A DNA stretch of 64,000 nt, taken from positions 398,738 through 462,737 of the forward strand of contig NZ_PVTL01000002.1 of assembly GCF_003003265.1 (NCBI RefSeq). The letters are read 5' to 3'. The stretch is from Glaciihabitans tibetensis. Its GTDB lineage: Bacteria > Actinomycetota > Actinomycetes > Actinomycetales > Microbacteriaceae. Position numbers and translations under genes: made by a program. The notes under the pieces were generated by a model, which did not search any database, was not told the DNA's origin, and saw nothing but the letters and a program-made list of their open reading frames with translations. Shown piece by piece: positions 17,140 through 26,538 of the stretch (positions are counted from its first letter, which is position 1; every line of letters starts with the position of its first letter).

Positions 17140-18153
17140 GTGGGCGTTACACGAAAATGGGTTTTTCCCATAGTTCGAATTCTGATCTTTGTGGCGATCG
17201 CGGCCGCGCTGGTGAAGATCGCGTTTTTTGCCGATCCGACCCTGGACTCCGAGGCGCAGGTGCCCACCGGAGCCGTCGTCGAACCTCAGGTCGCGGCGAG
17301 CATCGGCACCATCCTCAACGATGTGAAGGTGCAGGGCACGGTCACGGCGGATGAGGCCCGTCCCATCAAAGCCACCCTGGCCGGGGAGGTCACCGAGATC
17401 ATCGCCCCGGTGGGCACCACCGTCGCAGTCGACGACAAAGTGTTTGTGATCCGCCAGCCGAACGAGCAGGTGGTGCGCGAAGACGGCACGCTCGCGCCGG
17501 TGACCTACAAGACCGCGGTGGTGCGCGCCCCGGCGGCCGGAGTCATTTCCAGCCTGACCGTGATCAAGGGACAGACGGTGGCGGTCGGTGACGAATCCGG
17601 CCAGGTCGCACCGCCCAGTTTCAACGTGAGCGCCTCCCTCGCACCGGATCAGTTGTACCGGCTGCTAAATCAACCGACGGAGGCCACGGTCACCGTCATC
17701 GGTGGGCCCGCTCCGTTCGTCTGTGGATCGCTCACGATCAGTACCGCGCTCTCGGGCGCAGCCCCTGCGGACAGCTCCGCCGACTCCGCAAGCGCCCCCG
17801 CCACGGGCACCACGGTCCGGTGTGCGGTTCCCGCCGAGGTGAAGGTGTTCAACGGCCTACAGGCCGAAATGAGCATCCCCGGTGGCAGCGCAGAAAATAT
17901 TCTCATGGTGCCGGTCACCTCGGTGGAAGGCATCGCCCAGTCCGGCAATGTCTACATGACGCTTCCGGATGGCTCCACCGAGGTGCGGCCGGTGGTCCTC
18001 GGCATCAACGACGGCGAGAACGTCCACGTGGTCTCCGGGCTTGCCGAGGGTGACATGGTGCTCCAATTCGTACCGGGCGCGCCCGCGGCCGAGACCGAAG
18101 TGCCGCCAGGTTGTGTTGACCTGGGTGGCGGCGCTTTTTCGTGTGAAGGGTAG
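17140..18153 (+). CDS. Periplasmic-adaptor-like (MacA/HlyD-type) lipoyl-domain membrane protein
   Basis: 337 residues, GTG at 17140 behind GGGGGAAA. One N-terminal TM (about 9-29) is followed by a biotinyl/lipoyl-like hairpin (VQGTVTADEARPIKATLAG, then VVRAPAAGVISSLTVIKGQ) and a C-terminal beta-domain ending EVPPGCVDLGGGAF. In a Gram-positive it would stand on the outer face of the membrane. It overlaps the ATPase gene by one base and belongs to a three-gene MacAB-like ABC system. Two cysteines flanking a Ser/Ala-rich loop (about 197 and 227) are unusual. Confidence 0.85.
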   Translation: MGVTRKWVFPIVRILIFVAIAAALVKIAFFADPTLDSEAQVPTGAVVEPQVAASIGTILNDVKVQGTVTADEARPIKATLAGEVTEIIAPVGTTVAVDDKVFVIRQPNEQVVREDGTLAPVTYKTAVVRAPAAGVISSLTVIKGQTVAVGDESGQVAPPSFNVSASLAPDQLYRLLNQPTEATVTVIGGPAPFVCGSLTISTALSGAAPADSSADSASAPATGTTVRCAVPAEVKVFNGLQAEMSIPGGSAENILMVPVTSVEGIAQSGNVYMTLPDGSTEVRPVVLGINDGENVHVVSGLAEGDMVLQFVPGAPAAETEVPPGCVDLGGGAFSCEG

Positions 18154-18953
18154 TGAGGGCGGTGACCACCTCGATCCTTCGCCTCGACGGCGTCACGCGC
18201 ACGGTCGAGCTTCCTGATGGGGCGGCACTCGACATCCTGCGCGGCGTCGATCTGGAAGTCTCCGTCGGCGACCACGTGAGTATCGTGGGTCGCTCTGGCT
18301 CGGGCAAGACCACCCTGCTCAACCTGCTCGGCCTGCTCGACAAGCCGACGTCGGGGTCGATCTACTTTGACGGTGTTTCCACCGACTCGCTGTCCTCGCG
18401 CTCCCGGGATCGCACACGGGGCCGTCACGTCGGCTTCATCTTCCAGCAATTCAACCTTCTCGCCGGGCGCACGGCACTCGAGAATGTTGTCACTCCGCTG
18501 CTGTACGCCTCCGGAAAACAGTTCTGGCGACGGGAAAAGCTGGCACTCGAGATGCTCGACCGGGTCGGCCTCGGACATCGAGCCCGATCCATGCCGGAGA
18601 CACTCTCCGGTGGTGAGCAGCAGCGCGTCGCCATCGCTCGGGCCCTGGTGCGTGGACCGCGGCTCATCCTCGCCGACGAGCCCACCGGAGCCCTCGACAT
18701 CGAAACGGGGGCGACCGTCATGGCACTGCTCGACGACGTCGCCGAGCAGTCGGGAGCAGCGCTGATCACCATCACGCACGACATCAACGTCGCCGCACTC
18801 GCGCGTCGTCACTACCGCCTCGACCGCGGGGTGCTGTCCGCGCTCGCAGAGCTCGGCGGGGCTGCGCTCGGCGCTGCACCCGGCATTGCGTCAGTCGTTT
18901 CGCCTCCGGCCGCACTACTGCCGTCGAGCGCTCCGAAGGAGCTTGCCCGATGA
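18153..18953 (+). CDS. ABC transporter ATP-binding protein (MacB/LolD type)
   Basis: 266 residues; GTG at 18153 shares a base with the upstream stop (TAGTG), with GTG at 18162 as an alternative. Walker A GRSGSGKTTLL (about 49-59), Q-loop FIFQQFNLL, signature [15 protein letters not shown] (about 151-165) and Walker B LILADEPTGALD are intact. It powers the permease encoded downstream with a 4-bp overlap. The Ala-rich C-terminal 40 residues lie beyond the normal domain. Confidence 0.93.
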   Translation: MRAVTTSILRLDGVTRTVELPDGAALDILRGVDLEVSVGDHVSIVGRSGSGKTTLLNLLGLLDKPTSGSIYFDGVSTDSLSSRSRDRTRGRHVGFIFQQFNLLAGRTALENVVTPLLYASGKQFWRREKLALEMLDRVGLGHRARSMPETLSGGEQQRVAIARALVRGPRLILADEPTGALDIETGATVMALLDDVAEQSGAALITITHDINVAALARRHYRLDRGVLSALAELGGAALGAAPGIASVVSPPAALLPSSAPKELAR

Positions 18954-20170
18954 GCGTGTGGTCGTCCCTCGTCGGTTCGGTCGTGGAGGCGGCGCAGGAG
19001 TTGCGCATCCATCGCACCCGCGTGCTGCTCAGTCTGATCGGTGTGGCGGTCGCGGTCTGCGCGATCAGCTCAGTCGTTGGCCTCGGCGCCATCGCAGAAC
19101 AAGCCATGCGTGAGCAGAACGAAAAGAACGGTGGACGCGCGGCAACTCTCTATGCCAGCGCGTACTCCTCCGACGGTGCTGTGCTCGACATGGTGGACGT
19201 CAGCGCGGCATTCGATGCAGCAGCGACCCGCTACTCCATCGACTACACCTCCCGAAACGCCTACGCGCAGCAGTCCGTGCAGTACGCAGACGGCACCAGC
19301 GTGGTGGACACCACCCTTGTAGACATCGACTACGGCACCATGCACCGGGTCGACGTCACCGAGGGCAGCTGGTTCACCGACCTCGACACCCGCCGGCTCG
19401 CTCCCGCGCTGGTGATCAACAGCACGGTCTATCAGCGGTTGGGCTCACCCGACCTGTCGACCCATCCCACCCTGCAGCTGAACGCCGACACGGACGTCGT
19501 CGGGGTCATCGTGGGCGTGACCCATCGGGCCTACGAGGAGGGCTACGAATCGATGTACATCCTTGCCGACGCCTACACGGCGGTCGCCTCACCTGAGGCG
19601 CTCTCGCAGGTGTCCCCGAACTACGAGCTGTGGGTGCCAGAAGATGCCTCCGCCGAGCTGGTTCCGCTCCTTCAGCGCGACATCGCGAGTGCTCTCGGTG
19701 AGGGAGTGCAGGTGGACGTCAACCGCCAGGACTACGGCGCCTACGGTGAGCAGGACTTCTTCGGGCCGATCCGTCTGCTCGTCGGGGGAGTCGCAGCGCT
19801 GGTTCTATTGCTCGGGGCGCTCGGTCTGGTCAATATTTCCCTGGTCACCGTGCGGCAGCGCGTTCGCGAGATCGGCATTCGCCGAAGTTTCGGGGCGACG
19901 GCCGGTCGGGTGTTCTTCGCCGTCATGATGGAGAGCGTGGTCGCGACTCTCGTGGCCGGCGTTTTCGGCGTCGCAGCCGCGGTGGCGATTGTGCAGAACC
20001 CCACAGTGCAGGGATGGATAGGCCAGGGTGGGATCACCGACACTCCCGCCTTCCCGCTCGACGCAGCCGTCCTTGGTCTGCTGGCCGCAACCGCCGTGGG
20101 CGCACTGGCGGGGCTTCTCCCGGCTCTCGTGGCGGTTCGGGTGCGTGTGATCGACGCGATCCGGTTCTGA
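18950..20170 (+). CDS. ABC transporter permease (MacB/FtsX-like)
   Basis: 406 residues, ATGA overlap with the ATPase gene. Topology is one N-terminal TM (about 21-45), a large extracytoplasmic MacB_PCD-like domain (about 50-260) and three C-terminal TMs (about 265-290, 320-345, 365-395); [30 protein letters not shown] is the conserved coupling segment (split here: [16 protein letters not shown]). Together with the adaptor and ATPase it forms a tripartite-like exporter or signalling pump; the substrate is unknown. Confidence 0.9.
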   Translation: MSVWSSLVGSVVEAAQELRIHRTRVLLSLIGVAVAVCAISSVVGLGAIAEQAMREQNEKNGGRAATLYASAYSSDGAVLDMVDVSAAFDAAATRYSIDYTSRNAYAQQSVQYADGTSVVDTTLVDIDYGTMHRVDVTEGSWFTDLDTRRLAPALVINSTVYQRLGSPDLSTHPTLQLNADTDVVGVIVGVTHRAYEEGYESMYILADAYTAVASPEALSQVSPNYELWVPEDASAELVPLLQRDIASALGEGVQVDVNRQDYGAYGEQDFFGPIRLLVGGVAALVLLLGALGLVNISLVTVRQRVREIGIRRSFGATAGRVFFAVMMESVVATLVAGVFGVAAAVAIVQNPTVQGWIGQGGITDTPAFPLDAAVLGLLAATAVGALAGLLPALVAVRVRVIDAIRF

Positions 20171-20221
20171 GGCTGCAGCTGACACGCGACGGCGGAGACA
20201 CCGCCCGACACTGGGTCGCGG

Positions 20222-20227
20222 TAGCGT
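20222..20227 (+). promoter_or_regulatory. -10 hexamer for a leaderless ftsK transcript
   Basis: TAGCGT followed by 7 nt and ATG at 20235; no Shine-Dalgarno. Confidence 0.45.
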
Positions 20228-20234
20228 AGAAGCC

Positions 20235-23135
20235 ATGGCTGAGAGCACCAAGTCGACTTCGCGCGCCCGCACGAGCGCGCCCCGCTCGCGGACCGCTCCG
20301 ACCAAAAAACTTCCCGCGTCCAAACTGCCTTCCTCGAAGGCCCCGCAGGCTAAAACGCCCTCGGACGAACCCGGGCTCCTTTCCAAGGGGTGGATGTCGC
20401 TCGCCCACGTCACCGGCGCCGGGTTCCGTGTCTTCGGACAAGAAAACCTGGCCAAGGAGGAGCGGCGCGATGGGGTGCCGTTTTTCCTGGTGCTGCTTGC
20501 CGTGATCGGCGTTGTAGTCGAGTGGTTCAATCCGCTCGACCCGGTTGCCCTCGCCCTCGACGCGTACACCTTCGGAGGGTTGTTCGGCCGAGTGGCCTTT
20601 GCCCTGCCGGTGATCATGGTGCTGTTCGCCGGGTGGCTCTTCCGGCATCCCGCGAGCGTTCACGACAACACCCGCATCGGTATTGGCGTCGGCCTGATGA
20701 TCAGCACGATCTCCGGCATCTGTCACATCTTCGGAGGGCAGCCGCAGCCGGACACCGGAATGGAGCTGCTCGCGCGTTCGGGCGGGTTGGTCGGGTGGGT
20801 ACTCGCTGCGCCGCTGATCGCGATCGGCACCGCCTGGCTCGCCGCGACCGTCAATATCGTGCTGCTGATCCTCTCGATCTTTATCATCACCAAGACGCCG
20901 CCGAATCACATCGGCGCGCGGCTGCACGAGCTATACGCCTACCTGTTTGGTGCTCAACTCCCCGACCGTAATTCGAGCGCCCACAAGTCTGGCAACGACG
21001 CCGCCGAGTCGAAGAACGACACGGGCACCCTGAAATTCGCTCCCACCAGCGACCTCGGTCTCGACGATCCCGACCCCGCCAGCCTCCCGTGGTGGCGCCG
21101 AAACAAGGGTCGTCGTGAGGACGATCCCGCGTTCGATACTCCTGTCGTCGGCGTGGATCACCCCACCGACGTCGTCGGCCAACCGCACCACAGCAACGCG
21201 GCCGACTCCGGTGACTTCGGCATCGAGTTGCTCGAAGAACTCGTGCGCACCGATGACGCCGATGATGACATCGTGGTGTCGTCCGCCGCGGGCGCATCCG
21301 CGCGGGGGCTGCAGGAAGACCCTGTGGGCTTGCTGCCCGGCTTCCTCGACAAGGCGAGCGAAAAGGGCAACGCTGGCGAGTTCGAGGCAGCGCAGGCTGC
21401 CGGGGCCGGCGGGGGAGCGCGCGGACACGGCTACAACGATGCCCGTGAGGAGCCTGCCGACGGTGTCGACGCACACCGATCCGTCGGATCGTCCCCCGCC
21501 TCGAGCGCCCGCCCCGCGGCGAACTACCGGCTCCCTCCGGTCAGCGTCCTGACCCTCGGAACGCCGCCCAAGGCGCGCAGCGCCGCGAACGACGAAGTGG
21601 TTGCGGCCATCACCGAGGTGCTTACCCAGTTCCAGGTCGACGCGAGGGTCACGGGGCTCAGCCGTGGACCGTCGGTGACCCGCTACGAGGTCGAACTCGG
21701 GCCCGGGGTCAAGGTGGAGCGCGTCACAGCGCTCGCCCGCAATATCAGCTACGCAGTGGCGAGCAACGAGGTCAACATCCTCTCCCCGATCCCCGGCAAG
21801 AGCGCGATCGGCGTGGAGATCCCGAACAAGGACCGCGAAATTGTGTCCCTCGGCGATGTGCTCCGCTCCGGGGCATCCACCAAAAGCATCCATCCCATGA
21901 CGATCGGTCTCGGCAAAGACGTCGAAGGAGGATTCGTCGTCGCGAACCTCGCGAAGATGCCGCACCTCTTGGTCGCGGGCTCCACCGGATCCGGAAAGTC
22001 GAGCTTCGTCAACTCGATGATCACCTCGCTGCTGATGCGCGCGAAGCCTGCCGAGGTGAGGATGGTACTGATCGACCCGAAGCGGGTGGAGCTCTCCATC
22101 TACGAGGGAGTTCCCCATCTCATCACCCCGATCATCACGAACCCGAAGAAGGCTGCTGAGGCGCTGCAGTGGGTCGTTAAAGAGATGGACATGCGTTACG
22201 ACGACCTGGCGGGCTTCGGGTTCCGACACATCGACGACTTCAACCGTGCCGTCGTCGCCAACGAGATCGTGCTGCCGGTCGGCAGCGAGCGCGTCCTCAA
22301 GCCATATCCCTACCTCCTCGTGGTGGTTGACGAGCTCGCCGACCTGATGATGGTTGCCCCGCGCGACGTCGAAGACTCGATCGTGCGCATCACGCAGCTG
22401 GCCCGTGCATCAGGGATCCACCTCGTCCTCGCGACCCAGCGGCCGTCGGTCGACGTCGTCACCGGGTTGATCAAGGCGAACGTGCCCTCCCGCCTCGCCT
22501 TCGCGGTGAGCAGCATGACCGACTCCCGGGTCATCCTCGACCAGCCGGGAGCCGAAAAGCTCATCGGCCAGGGCGACGGCCTGTTCCTGCCCATGGGTGC
22601 GGGTAAGGCGATCCGGGTGCAGGGCGCCTGGGTGACCGAGGCCGAAATCACGACCGTCGTCAAGCACGTCACCGATCAGGCGCGCCCCGAGTACCGTCGG
22701 GATGTCGCCGCCGAGGTGGTGCACAAGCAGATCGATGCCGACATCGGAGACGACCTCGAGCTGCTGCTGGCTGCGGCCGAGCTCATCGTGAGCACCCAGT
22801 TCGGTTCGACCTCGATGCTGCAGCGCAAGTTGCGGGTGGGGTTCGCGAAGGCCGGTCGACTGATGGACCTGCTCGAGTCCCGGGAGATCGTTGGGCCAAG
22901 CGAGGGCTCAAAGGCCCGGGATGTAATGGTGACCGTGGAACAGCTTCCCGGCGTGCTGGCCCGGCTGCGGGGCGCCGACGCACCTGCGGCCGCCGCCGCA
23001 CCGTCCGGGTCCGCCGCATCGCCAAGCGCACATCGCGAGCCGTCTCACGACGCGGTTGAGAACATGATGAGCGGATACGATGAGGTGGAAGGCGACCAGG
23101 ACGAGGACGCCTGGGGCCTCACCGGCAGGGAGTAG
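20235..23135 (+). CDS. ftsK: DNA translocase FtsK/SpoIIIE
   Basis: 966 residues. A basic Ser/Ala/Lys tail is followed by four N-terminal TMs (about 75-225), a charged linker (about 250-435), and the motor: Walker [13 protein letters not shown] (about 579-590), Walker [13 protein letters not shown] (about 692-703), then the winged-helix gamma domain (about 840-910, with [20 protein letters not shown]) that reads KOPS/SRS polarity sequences. It pumps DNA at the division septum to resolve chromosome dimers. The position before pgsA and clgR is the conserved actinobacterial order. Confidence 0.96.
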   Translation: MAESTKSTSRARTSAPRSRTAPTKKLPASKLPSSKAPQAKTPSDEPGLLSKGWMSLAHVTGAGFRVFGQENLAKEERRDGVPFFLVLLAVIGVVVEWFNPLDPVALALDAYTFGGLFGRVAFALPVIMVLFAGWLFRHPASVHDNTRIGIGVGLMISTISGICHIFGGQPQPDTGMELLARSGGLVGWVLAAPLIAIGTAWLAATVNIVLLILSIFIITKTPPNHIGARLHELYAYLFGAQLPDRNSSAHKSGNDAAESKNDTGTLKFAPTSDLGLDDPDPASLPWWRRNKGRREDDPAFDTPVVGVDHPTDVVGQPHHSNAADSGDFGIELLEELVRTDDADDDIVVSSAAGASARGLQEDPVGLLPGFLDKASEKGNAGEFEAAQAAGAGGGARGHGYNDAREEPADGVDAHRSVGSSPASSARPAANYRLPPVSVLTLGTPPKARSAANDEVVAAITEVLTQFQVDARVTGLSRGPSVTRYEVELGPGVKVERVTALARNISYAVASNEVNILSPIPGKSAIGVEIPNKDREIVSLGDVLRSGASTKSIHPMTIGLGKDVEGGFVVANLAKMPHLLVAGSTGSGKSSFVNSMITSLLMRAKPAEVRMVLIDPKRVELSIYEGVPHLITPIITNPKKAAEALQWVVKEMDMRYDDLAGFGFRHIDDFNRAVVANEIVLPVGSERVLKPYPYLLVVVDELADLMMVAPRDVEDSIVRITQLARASGIHLVLATQRPSVDVVTGLIKANVPSRLAFAVSSMTDSRVILDQPGAEKLIGQGDGLFLPMGAGKAIRVQGAWVTEAEITTVVKHVTDQARPEYRRDVAAEVVHKQIDADIGDDLELLLAAAELIVSTQFGSTSMLQRKLRVGFAKAGRLMDLLESREIVGPSEGSKARDVMVTVEQLPGVLARLRGADAPAAAAAPSGSAASPSAHREPSHDAVENMMSGYDEVEGDQDEDAWGLTGRE

Positions 23136-23140
23136 ACACT

Positions 23141-23785
23141 GTGGCGACACCCACCAACGGGCAGGCACCGACTGCTCCGTCGAACTCTTTCCGCGGCCGT
23201 GTTCTGAGCCGCGGCACCACTCCCGCGAGCGTTGCGAACATCGCCAACATCATCACGGTCATTCGCATCCTTCTCGCGCCGCTCTTCATCTGGATGTTGC
23301 TCGCTGATGACGGCGAAATGGGCCCGCTGCGTTGGGCCGCCGCGATCCTGTTCATCGTGGCAATCGCCACCGACAGTCTCGACGGTCAGCTGGCCCGAGG
23401 GCGCAACCTGGTCACGAATGTCGGCATCATTCTCGATCCGATCGCGGACAAGGTGCTCATCGGGGGCGCGTTGGTGACCCTGTCAATCCTCGGGGAGCTG
23501 TGGTGGTGGGTGACCATCGTCATCATGGTGCGCGAGCTCGGCATCACCCTGTTCCGCTTCGCCGTGCTCTCGAAGAGCGTTATCCCCGCGTCCAAGGGCG
23601 GCAAGCTCAAGACGGTTGTGCAGTCGGTGGCCATCGCGCTGTACCTGGTGCCGCTGGCGACCATCCTCGGTGACTGGATGCTCGTGGTCAACGCGGTGGT
23701 TATGGGCGTTGCCCTCTTCCTCACGGTGTACAGCGGCATCGATTACCTCGTCCAGGCGCGTCGCGTGAACCGCAAGACCGTGTGA
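23141..23785 (+). CDS. pgsA: CDP-diacylglycerol-glycerol-3-phosphate 3-phosphatidyltransferase
   Basis: 214 residues, GTG start 6 bp after ftsK. The CDP-alcohol phosphatidyltransferase signature (DX2DGX2ARX8GX3DX3D) is present: DSLDGQLAR followed by GIILDPIADK (about residues 80-110), with several TM segments around it. It makes phosphatidylglycerol-phosphate in the membrane. A 4-bp overlap (GTGA) couples it to the cinA-type gene. Actinobacteria have several paralogues, so the exact alcohol acceptor is inferred from context. Confidence 0.92.
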   Translation: MATPTNGQAPTAPSNSFRGRVLSRGTTPASVANIANIITVIRILLAPLFIWMLLADDGEMGPLRWAAAILFIVAIATDSLDGQLARGRNLVTNVGIILDPIADKVLIGGALVTLSILGELWWWVTIVIMVRELGITLFRFAVLSKSVIPASKGGKLKTVVQSVAIALYLVPLATILGDWMLVVNAVVMGVALFLTVYSGIDYLVQARRVNRKTV

Positions 23786-24276
23786 TGGATGCCGCGGTGG
23801 AGCTCGTCGCTGAGCTCCAGAGCCGGCACCTCACTCTTGCGGTGGCGGAGTCACTCACCGGCGGCCTGCTCGCGGCAGCTATCGTCGCCGTGCCTGGCGC
23901 CTCCACGGTCTTCTCCGGCGGCGTTGTGGCGTACAACACCGCATTGAAGCGGTCGATTCTTCAGGTGGATGCCGCGTTGCTCGAGCACCACGGGCCGGTC
24001 CATCCTGATGTGGCAGCCCAGATGGCGCTGGGCGTGCGGGAGGCTCTCGCCATTGACGGCGTGCGTGCTGGCGTCGGTGTCGCGACGACCGGCGTCGCTG
24101 GGCCCGGGCCGCAGGACGGCCACCCAGCGGGCACGGCCTACGTCGCCGTGGCGCTCGGAGAGAATGTGCAGACCCTGAGACTTTCCTTACAAGGTGACCG
24201 CGGGGCCATCCGATCGGCGGTGGTGAGCGAATCATTGGAACTACTACGAAGGATGTTGCGCGCAGACGGGCAATAG
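23782..24276 (+). CDS. pncC: CinA C-terminal-type nicotinamide-nucleotide amidase
   Basis: 164 residues, GTG at 23782 overlapping the pgsA stop (an in-frame ATG follows at 23785). It consists only of the CinA C-terminal domain: TLAVAESLTGGLLAAAIVAVPGAS and later TTGVAGPGPQDGHPAGTAYVA (pieces: AESLTGG near residue 19, GVAGPGPQDGHPAGT near 108). Stand-alone versions deamidate NMN to nicotinate mononucleotide in the pyridine-nucleotide salvage cycle. The cinA-clgR-recA order is conserved in actinobacteria. Confidence 0.9.
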   Translation: MMDAAVELVAELQSRHLTLAVAESLTGGLLAAAIVAVPGASTVFSGGVVAYNTALKRSILQVDAALLEHHGPVHPDVAAQMALGVREALAIDGVRAGVGVATTGVAGPGPQDGHPAGTAYVAVALGENVQTLRLSLQGDRGAIRSAVVSESLELLRRMLRADGQ

Positions 24277-24305
24277 CCGACGAGAGAAGATGTGCCTCCC
24301 CTGAT

Positions 24306-24332
24306 GGGAATAAGGCTCGTTTCGATCTCGTT
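24306..24332 (+). promoter_or_regulatory. Candidate sigma-E-type promoter of clgR
   Basis: GGGAATA, 16 nt, CGTT matches the mycobacterial SigE pattern (GGAAC, 16-17 nt, GTT) with one change. In Mycobacterium tuberculosis clgR is SigE-dependent, which makes this match attractive. Predicted leader about 115 nt. Confidence 0.4.
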
Positions 24333-24456
24333 ACAGATACAGAATTAACAAGCGCCACACAGATTGAACTGGTTAGAGTTTTCGCACGTGGGGGATAGTA
24401 GTCTTATCCACTCACAGCACGACCTGACAGGGCAATCGGTCAACAAGGAGGGTCCA

Positions 24457-24765
24457 ATGGTTCTAGTACGTCAAGAAATCGGTGACGTTCTCCGTGACTT
24501 CCGTCTGCAAAAAGGCCGCACCCTTCGTCAGGTTGCGAGCAAGGCGAGTGTCGCGTTGGGCTACCTGAGCGAGGTGGAGCGCGGCCAGAAGGAAGCGAGT
24601 TCCGAGATCCTCGCGTCGGTTGCCGACGCGCTGGAGACGCCCATTTCCGTGATCATGCGAGAGGTCGGCGACCGTATCGCCGTCATCGAAGGCCTCAACC
24701 GCATCCCCGACACCGTGCCGGACGACCTCGTGTCCGGCTTCGACGCGGACCTGCTGGTTCGGTAA
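24457..24765 (+). CDS. clgR: ClgR-type helix-turn-helix regulator
   Basis: 102 residues. ATG at 24457 follows AAGGAGGG (24445-24452); the frame extends to 24364 without a site. The XRE-type HTH is RTLRQVASKASVALGYLSEVERGQK (key part ASVALGYLSEVERG, about 30-43) and the rest matches ClgR. Homologues activate clp protease and other stress genes and are themselves ClpCP substrates; the C-terminus ends DADLLVR, not LAA. A stable hairpin terminator follows. Confidence 0.92.
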   Translation: MVLVRQEIGDVLRDFRLQKGRTLRQVASKASVALGYLSEVERGQKEASSEILASVADALETPISVIMREVGDRIAVIEGLNRIPDTVPDDLVSGFDADLLVR

Positions 24766-24824
24766 CTCAGCGTCTCCGCCCCTTAGCCTTATCCCCATAA
24801 CCTCATCGGGTGTGTGTACCCGTC

Positions 24825-24866
24825 CAGACGAAATGCCCCCGATTCGTCGGGGGCATTTCTCGTCTG
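24825..24866 (+). terminator. Terminator after clgR with UUCG tetraloop
   Basis: A 12-bp perfect stem (24831-24842 with 24847-24858) closed by a UUCG loop, extended by cagacg/cgtctg across a 2-nt bulge. No U-tract, but very stable. Confidence 0.85.
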
Positions 24867-24872
24867 TCGGCG

Positions 24873-24895
24873 ACTCATGTCACCTTTCGTCTCGG
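24873..24895. repeat. Single copy related to the 5601 array element
   Basis: actcatgtcacctttcgtct shares TGTCNCNTTTCGTCT with the first two units of the array at 5601-5657. It stands alone between the clgR terminator and the DUF3046 promoter. Confidence 0.4.
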
Positions 24896-24923
24896 TCGCG
24901 AACGACCAGCGTGGGTAGCGGGG

Positions 24924-24929
24924 TAGCGT
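24924..24929 (+). promoter_or_regulatory. -10 hexamer for a leaderless DUF3046 transcript
   Basis: TAGCGT followed by 6 nt and GTG at 24936. Confidence 0.45.
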
Positions 24930-24935
24930 TAACCC

Positions 24936-25160
24936 GTGCGATTGAGTGAATTTTGGCTGGCCATGGCGGATGAGTTCGGTGAAGCCTACGGGCGGGTGCT
25001 GGCGAGAGATTCAGTCCTCGAAGAAATCGGGGGCATGACCCCCGAACAGGCGATCAAGGCCGGCGTTCCCGTCCGGGCGATCTGGCTTGCGATCTGTAAG
25101 TCTTCCGGTGTTCCCGCCGAGCGGTGGTACGGAGTCGGACAACGCGAGCCGAAAAAATAG
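24936..25160 (+). CDS. DUF3046 family protein
   Basis: 74 residues, GTG start. LSEFWLAMADEFGEAYGRVL at the start and VPVRAIWLAICKSSGVPAERW towards the end (shortened: IWLAICKSSGVP) are the DUF3046 pattern. This small cytosolic protein sits between clgR and recA in many actinobacteria and has no known function. Confidence 0.9.
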   Translation: MRLSEFWLAMADEFGEAYGRVLARDSVLEEIGGMTPEQAIKAGVPVRAIWLAICKSSGVPAERWYGVGQREPKK

Positions 25161-25181
25161 CAACACTCCGACGCTAACTAT

Positions 25182-25195
25182 CGAACACACCTTCG
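25182..25195 (+). promoter_or_regulatory. SOS box of recA
   Basis: CGAACACACCTTCG matches the actinobacterial LexA box CGAACRNRYGTTYG with one mismatch. TCGAAC (25181-25186) lies 17 bp from TACACT (25204-25209), so the box would cover the -35 of a recA promoter. Confidence 0.7.
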
Positions 25196-25295
25196 TATCG
25201 GCGTACACTCCTTCATAGCGGTTCTTTTCGTCGAGTTATGCACCAGACGCGTACGCCACCCGGCCTCTGTCGGGGGCTCCGCGTACTGTCGCATC

Positions 25296-25317
25296 TGTCA
25301 GCGAAAGCCGCTACAAC
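25296..25317 (+). promoter_or_regulatory. Candidate LexA-independent (PafBC-type) recA promoter
   Basis: TGTCAGCG, 8 nt, TACAAC resembles the mycobacterial RecA-NDp pattern (TGTCRGTG, 8 nt, TANNNT) with two mismatches, one in each element. It would start transcription near 25324, 85 nt before the ATG. Confidence 0.4.
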
Positions 25318-25408
25318 AGCCTTTGTCGGGAGGCTGTGTGCCTTGTTTCATCGGCCACAGCGGAGCGACAGCCTATGGGGCGCAGAACACTCTACGAAGG
25401 AGCCAGCA

Positions 25409-26536
25409 ATGCCATCAGTTGCAGATCGCGAGAAATCGCTTGAGACAGCACTTGCCCAGATCGATCGCCAGTTTGGTAAGGGCTCCGTTATGCGCCTCGG
25501 GAGCGACGACCGTGCACCGGTCGAAGTAATTCCCACCGGGTCGATCGCCTTGGACGTCGCCCTCGGCATAGGCGGGCTTCCCCGCGGCCGAATCGTAGAG
25601 ATCTACGGGCCGGAGTCGTCGGGTAAAACCACGCTCACCCTGCATGCCATTGCCAATGCCCAGCGCGCGGGAGGCATCGCTGCGTTCATCGACGCCGAGC
25701 ACGCCCTCGACCCCGAGTACGCCAAGAAGCTTGGGGTCGACATCGACTCCCTGCTTGTGTCTCAGCCGGACACCGGTGAACAAGCCCTGGAGATTGCGGA
25801 CATGCTCGTGCGCAGCGGATCGATCGACCTGATTGTGATCGACTCCGTCGCCGCCCTGGTTCCCCGCGCCGAGATCGAGGGCGAGATGGGTGACACCCAC
25901 GTCGGTCTTCAGGCCCGCCTGATGTCGCAGGCCCTGCGTAAGCTCACCGGTGGTCTGAGCCAGACCAACACCACGATGATTTTCATCAACCAGCTCCGCG
26001 AGAAGATCGGTGTCTTCTTCGGAAGCCCGGAGACCACCGCGGGCGGCAAGGCGCTGAAGTTCTACGCTTCGGTTCGCCTGGACATCCGCCGTATCGAAAC
26101 GCTCAAGGACGGCACTGAGGCCGTGGGTAACCGCACCCGGGTAAAGGTCGTCAAGAACAAGATGGCGCCGCCGTTCAAGCAGGCCGAGTTCGACATCCTC
26201 TACGGCATCGGAATTTCGCGCGAGGGCAGCTTGATCGACTTTGGTGTCGAGCACGAGATTGTTCGCAAGTCCGGGGCCTGGTACACCTACGAGGGCGACC
26301 AGCTCGGCCAGGGTAAGGAGAACTCGCGCAAGTTCCTTCTCGACAACCCGGCTATTGCGCTCGACATCGAACACCGCATCATGTTGAAGCTGGGAGTGGG
26401 CGCCGAGGCCAAGGCAGCTCTCGCTCTCGCGGCGAAGGCAACGGCCGACGCGATCGCCGCTGGCGAACCGCTGCCTGAGCCTGCCGTTGTTGCTCCCGTT
26501 GTGAAGAAAATCTCCACCCGAAAGGTGGCGAGCTAA
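25409..26536 (+). CDS. recA: Recombinase RecA
   Basis: 375 residues. ATG at 25409 is preceded by GAAGGAG (25395-25401); the open frame back to 25238 is not RecA-like. Walker [11 protein letters not shown] (about 70-79), [15 protein letters not shown] (Walker B and loop region) and the L2 segment follow the canonical order, with an Ala-rich tail. It drives strand exchange and LexA self-cleavage. Both an SOS box and a second promoter candidate lie upstream; recX follows after 2 bp. Confidence 0.98.
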   Translation: MPSVADREKSLETALAQIDRQFGKGSVMRLGSDDRAPVEVIPTGSIALDVALGIGGLPRGRIVEIYGPESSGKTTLTLHAIANAQRAGGIAAFIDAEHALDPEYAKKLGVDIDSLLVSQPDTGEQALEIADMLVRSGSIDLIVIDSVAALVPRAEIEGEMGDTHVGLQARLMSQALRKLTGGLSQTNTTMIFINQLREKIGVFFGSPETTAGGKALKFYASVRLDIRRIETLKDGTEAVGNRTRVKVVKNKMAPPFKQAEFDILYGIGISREGSLIDFGVEHEIVRKSGAWYTYEGDQLGQGKENSRKFLLDNPAIALDIEHRIMLKLGVGAEAKAALALAAKATADAIAAGEPLPEPAVVAPVVKKISTRKVAS

Positions 26537-26538
26537 CG

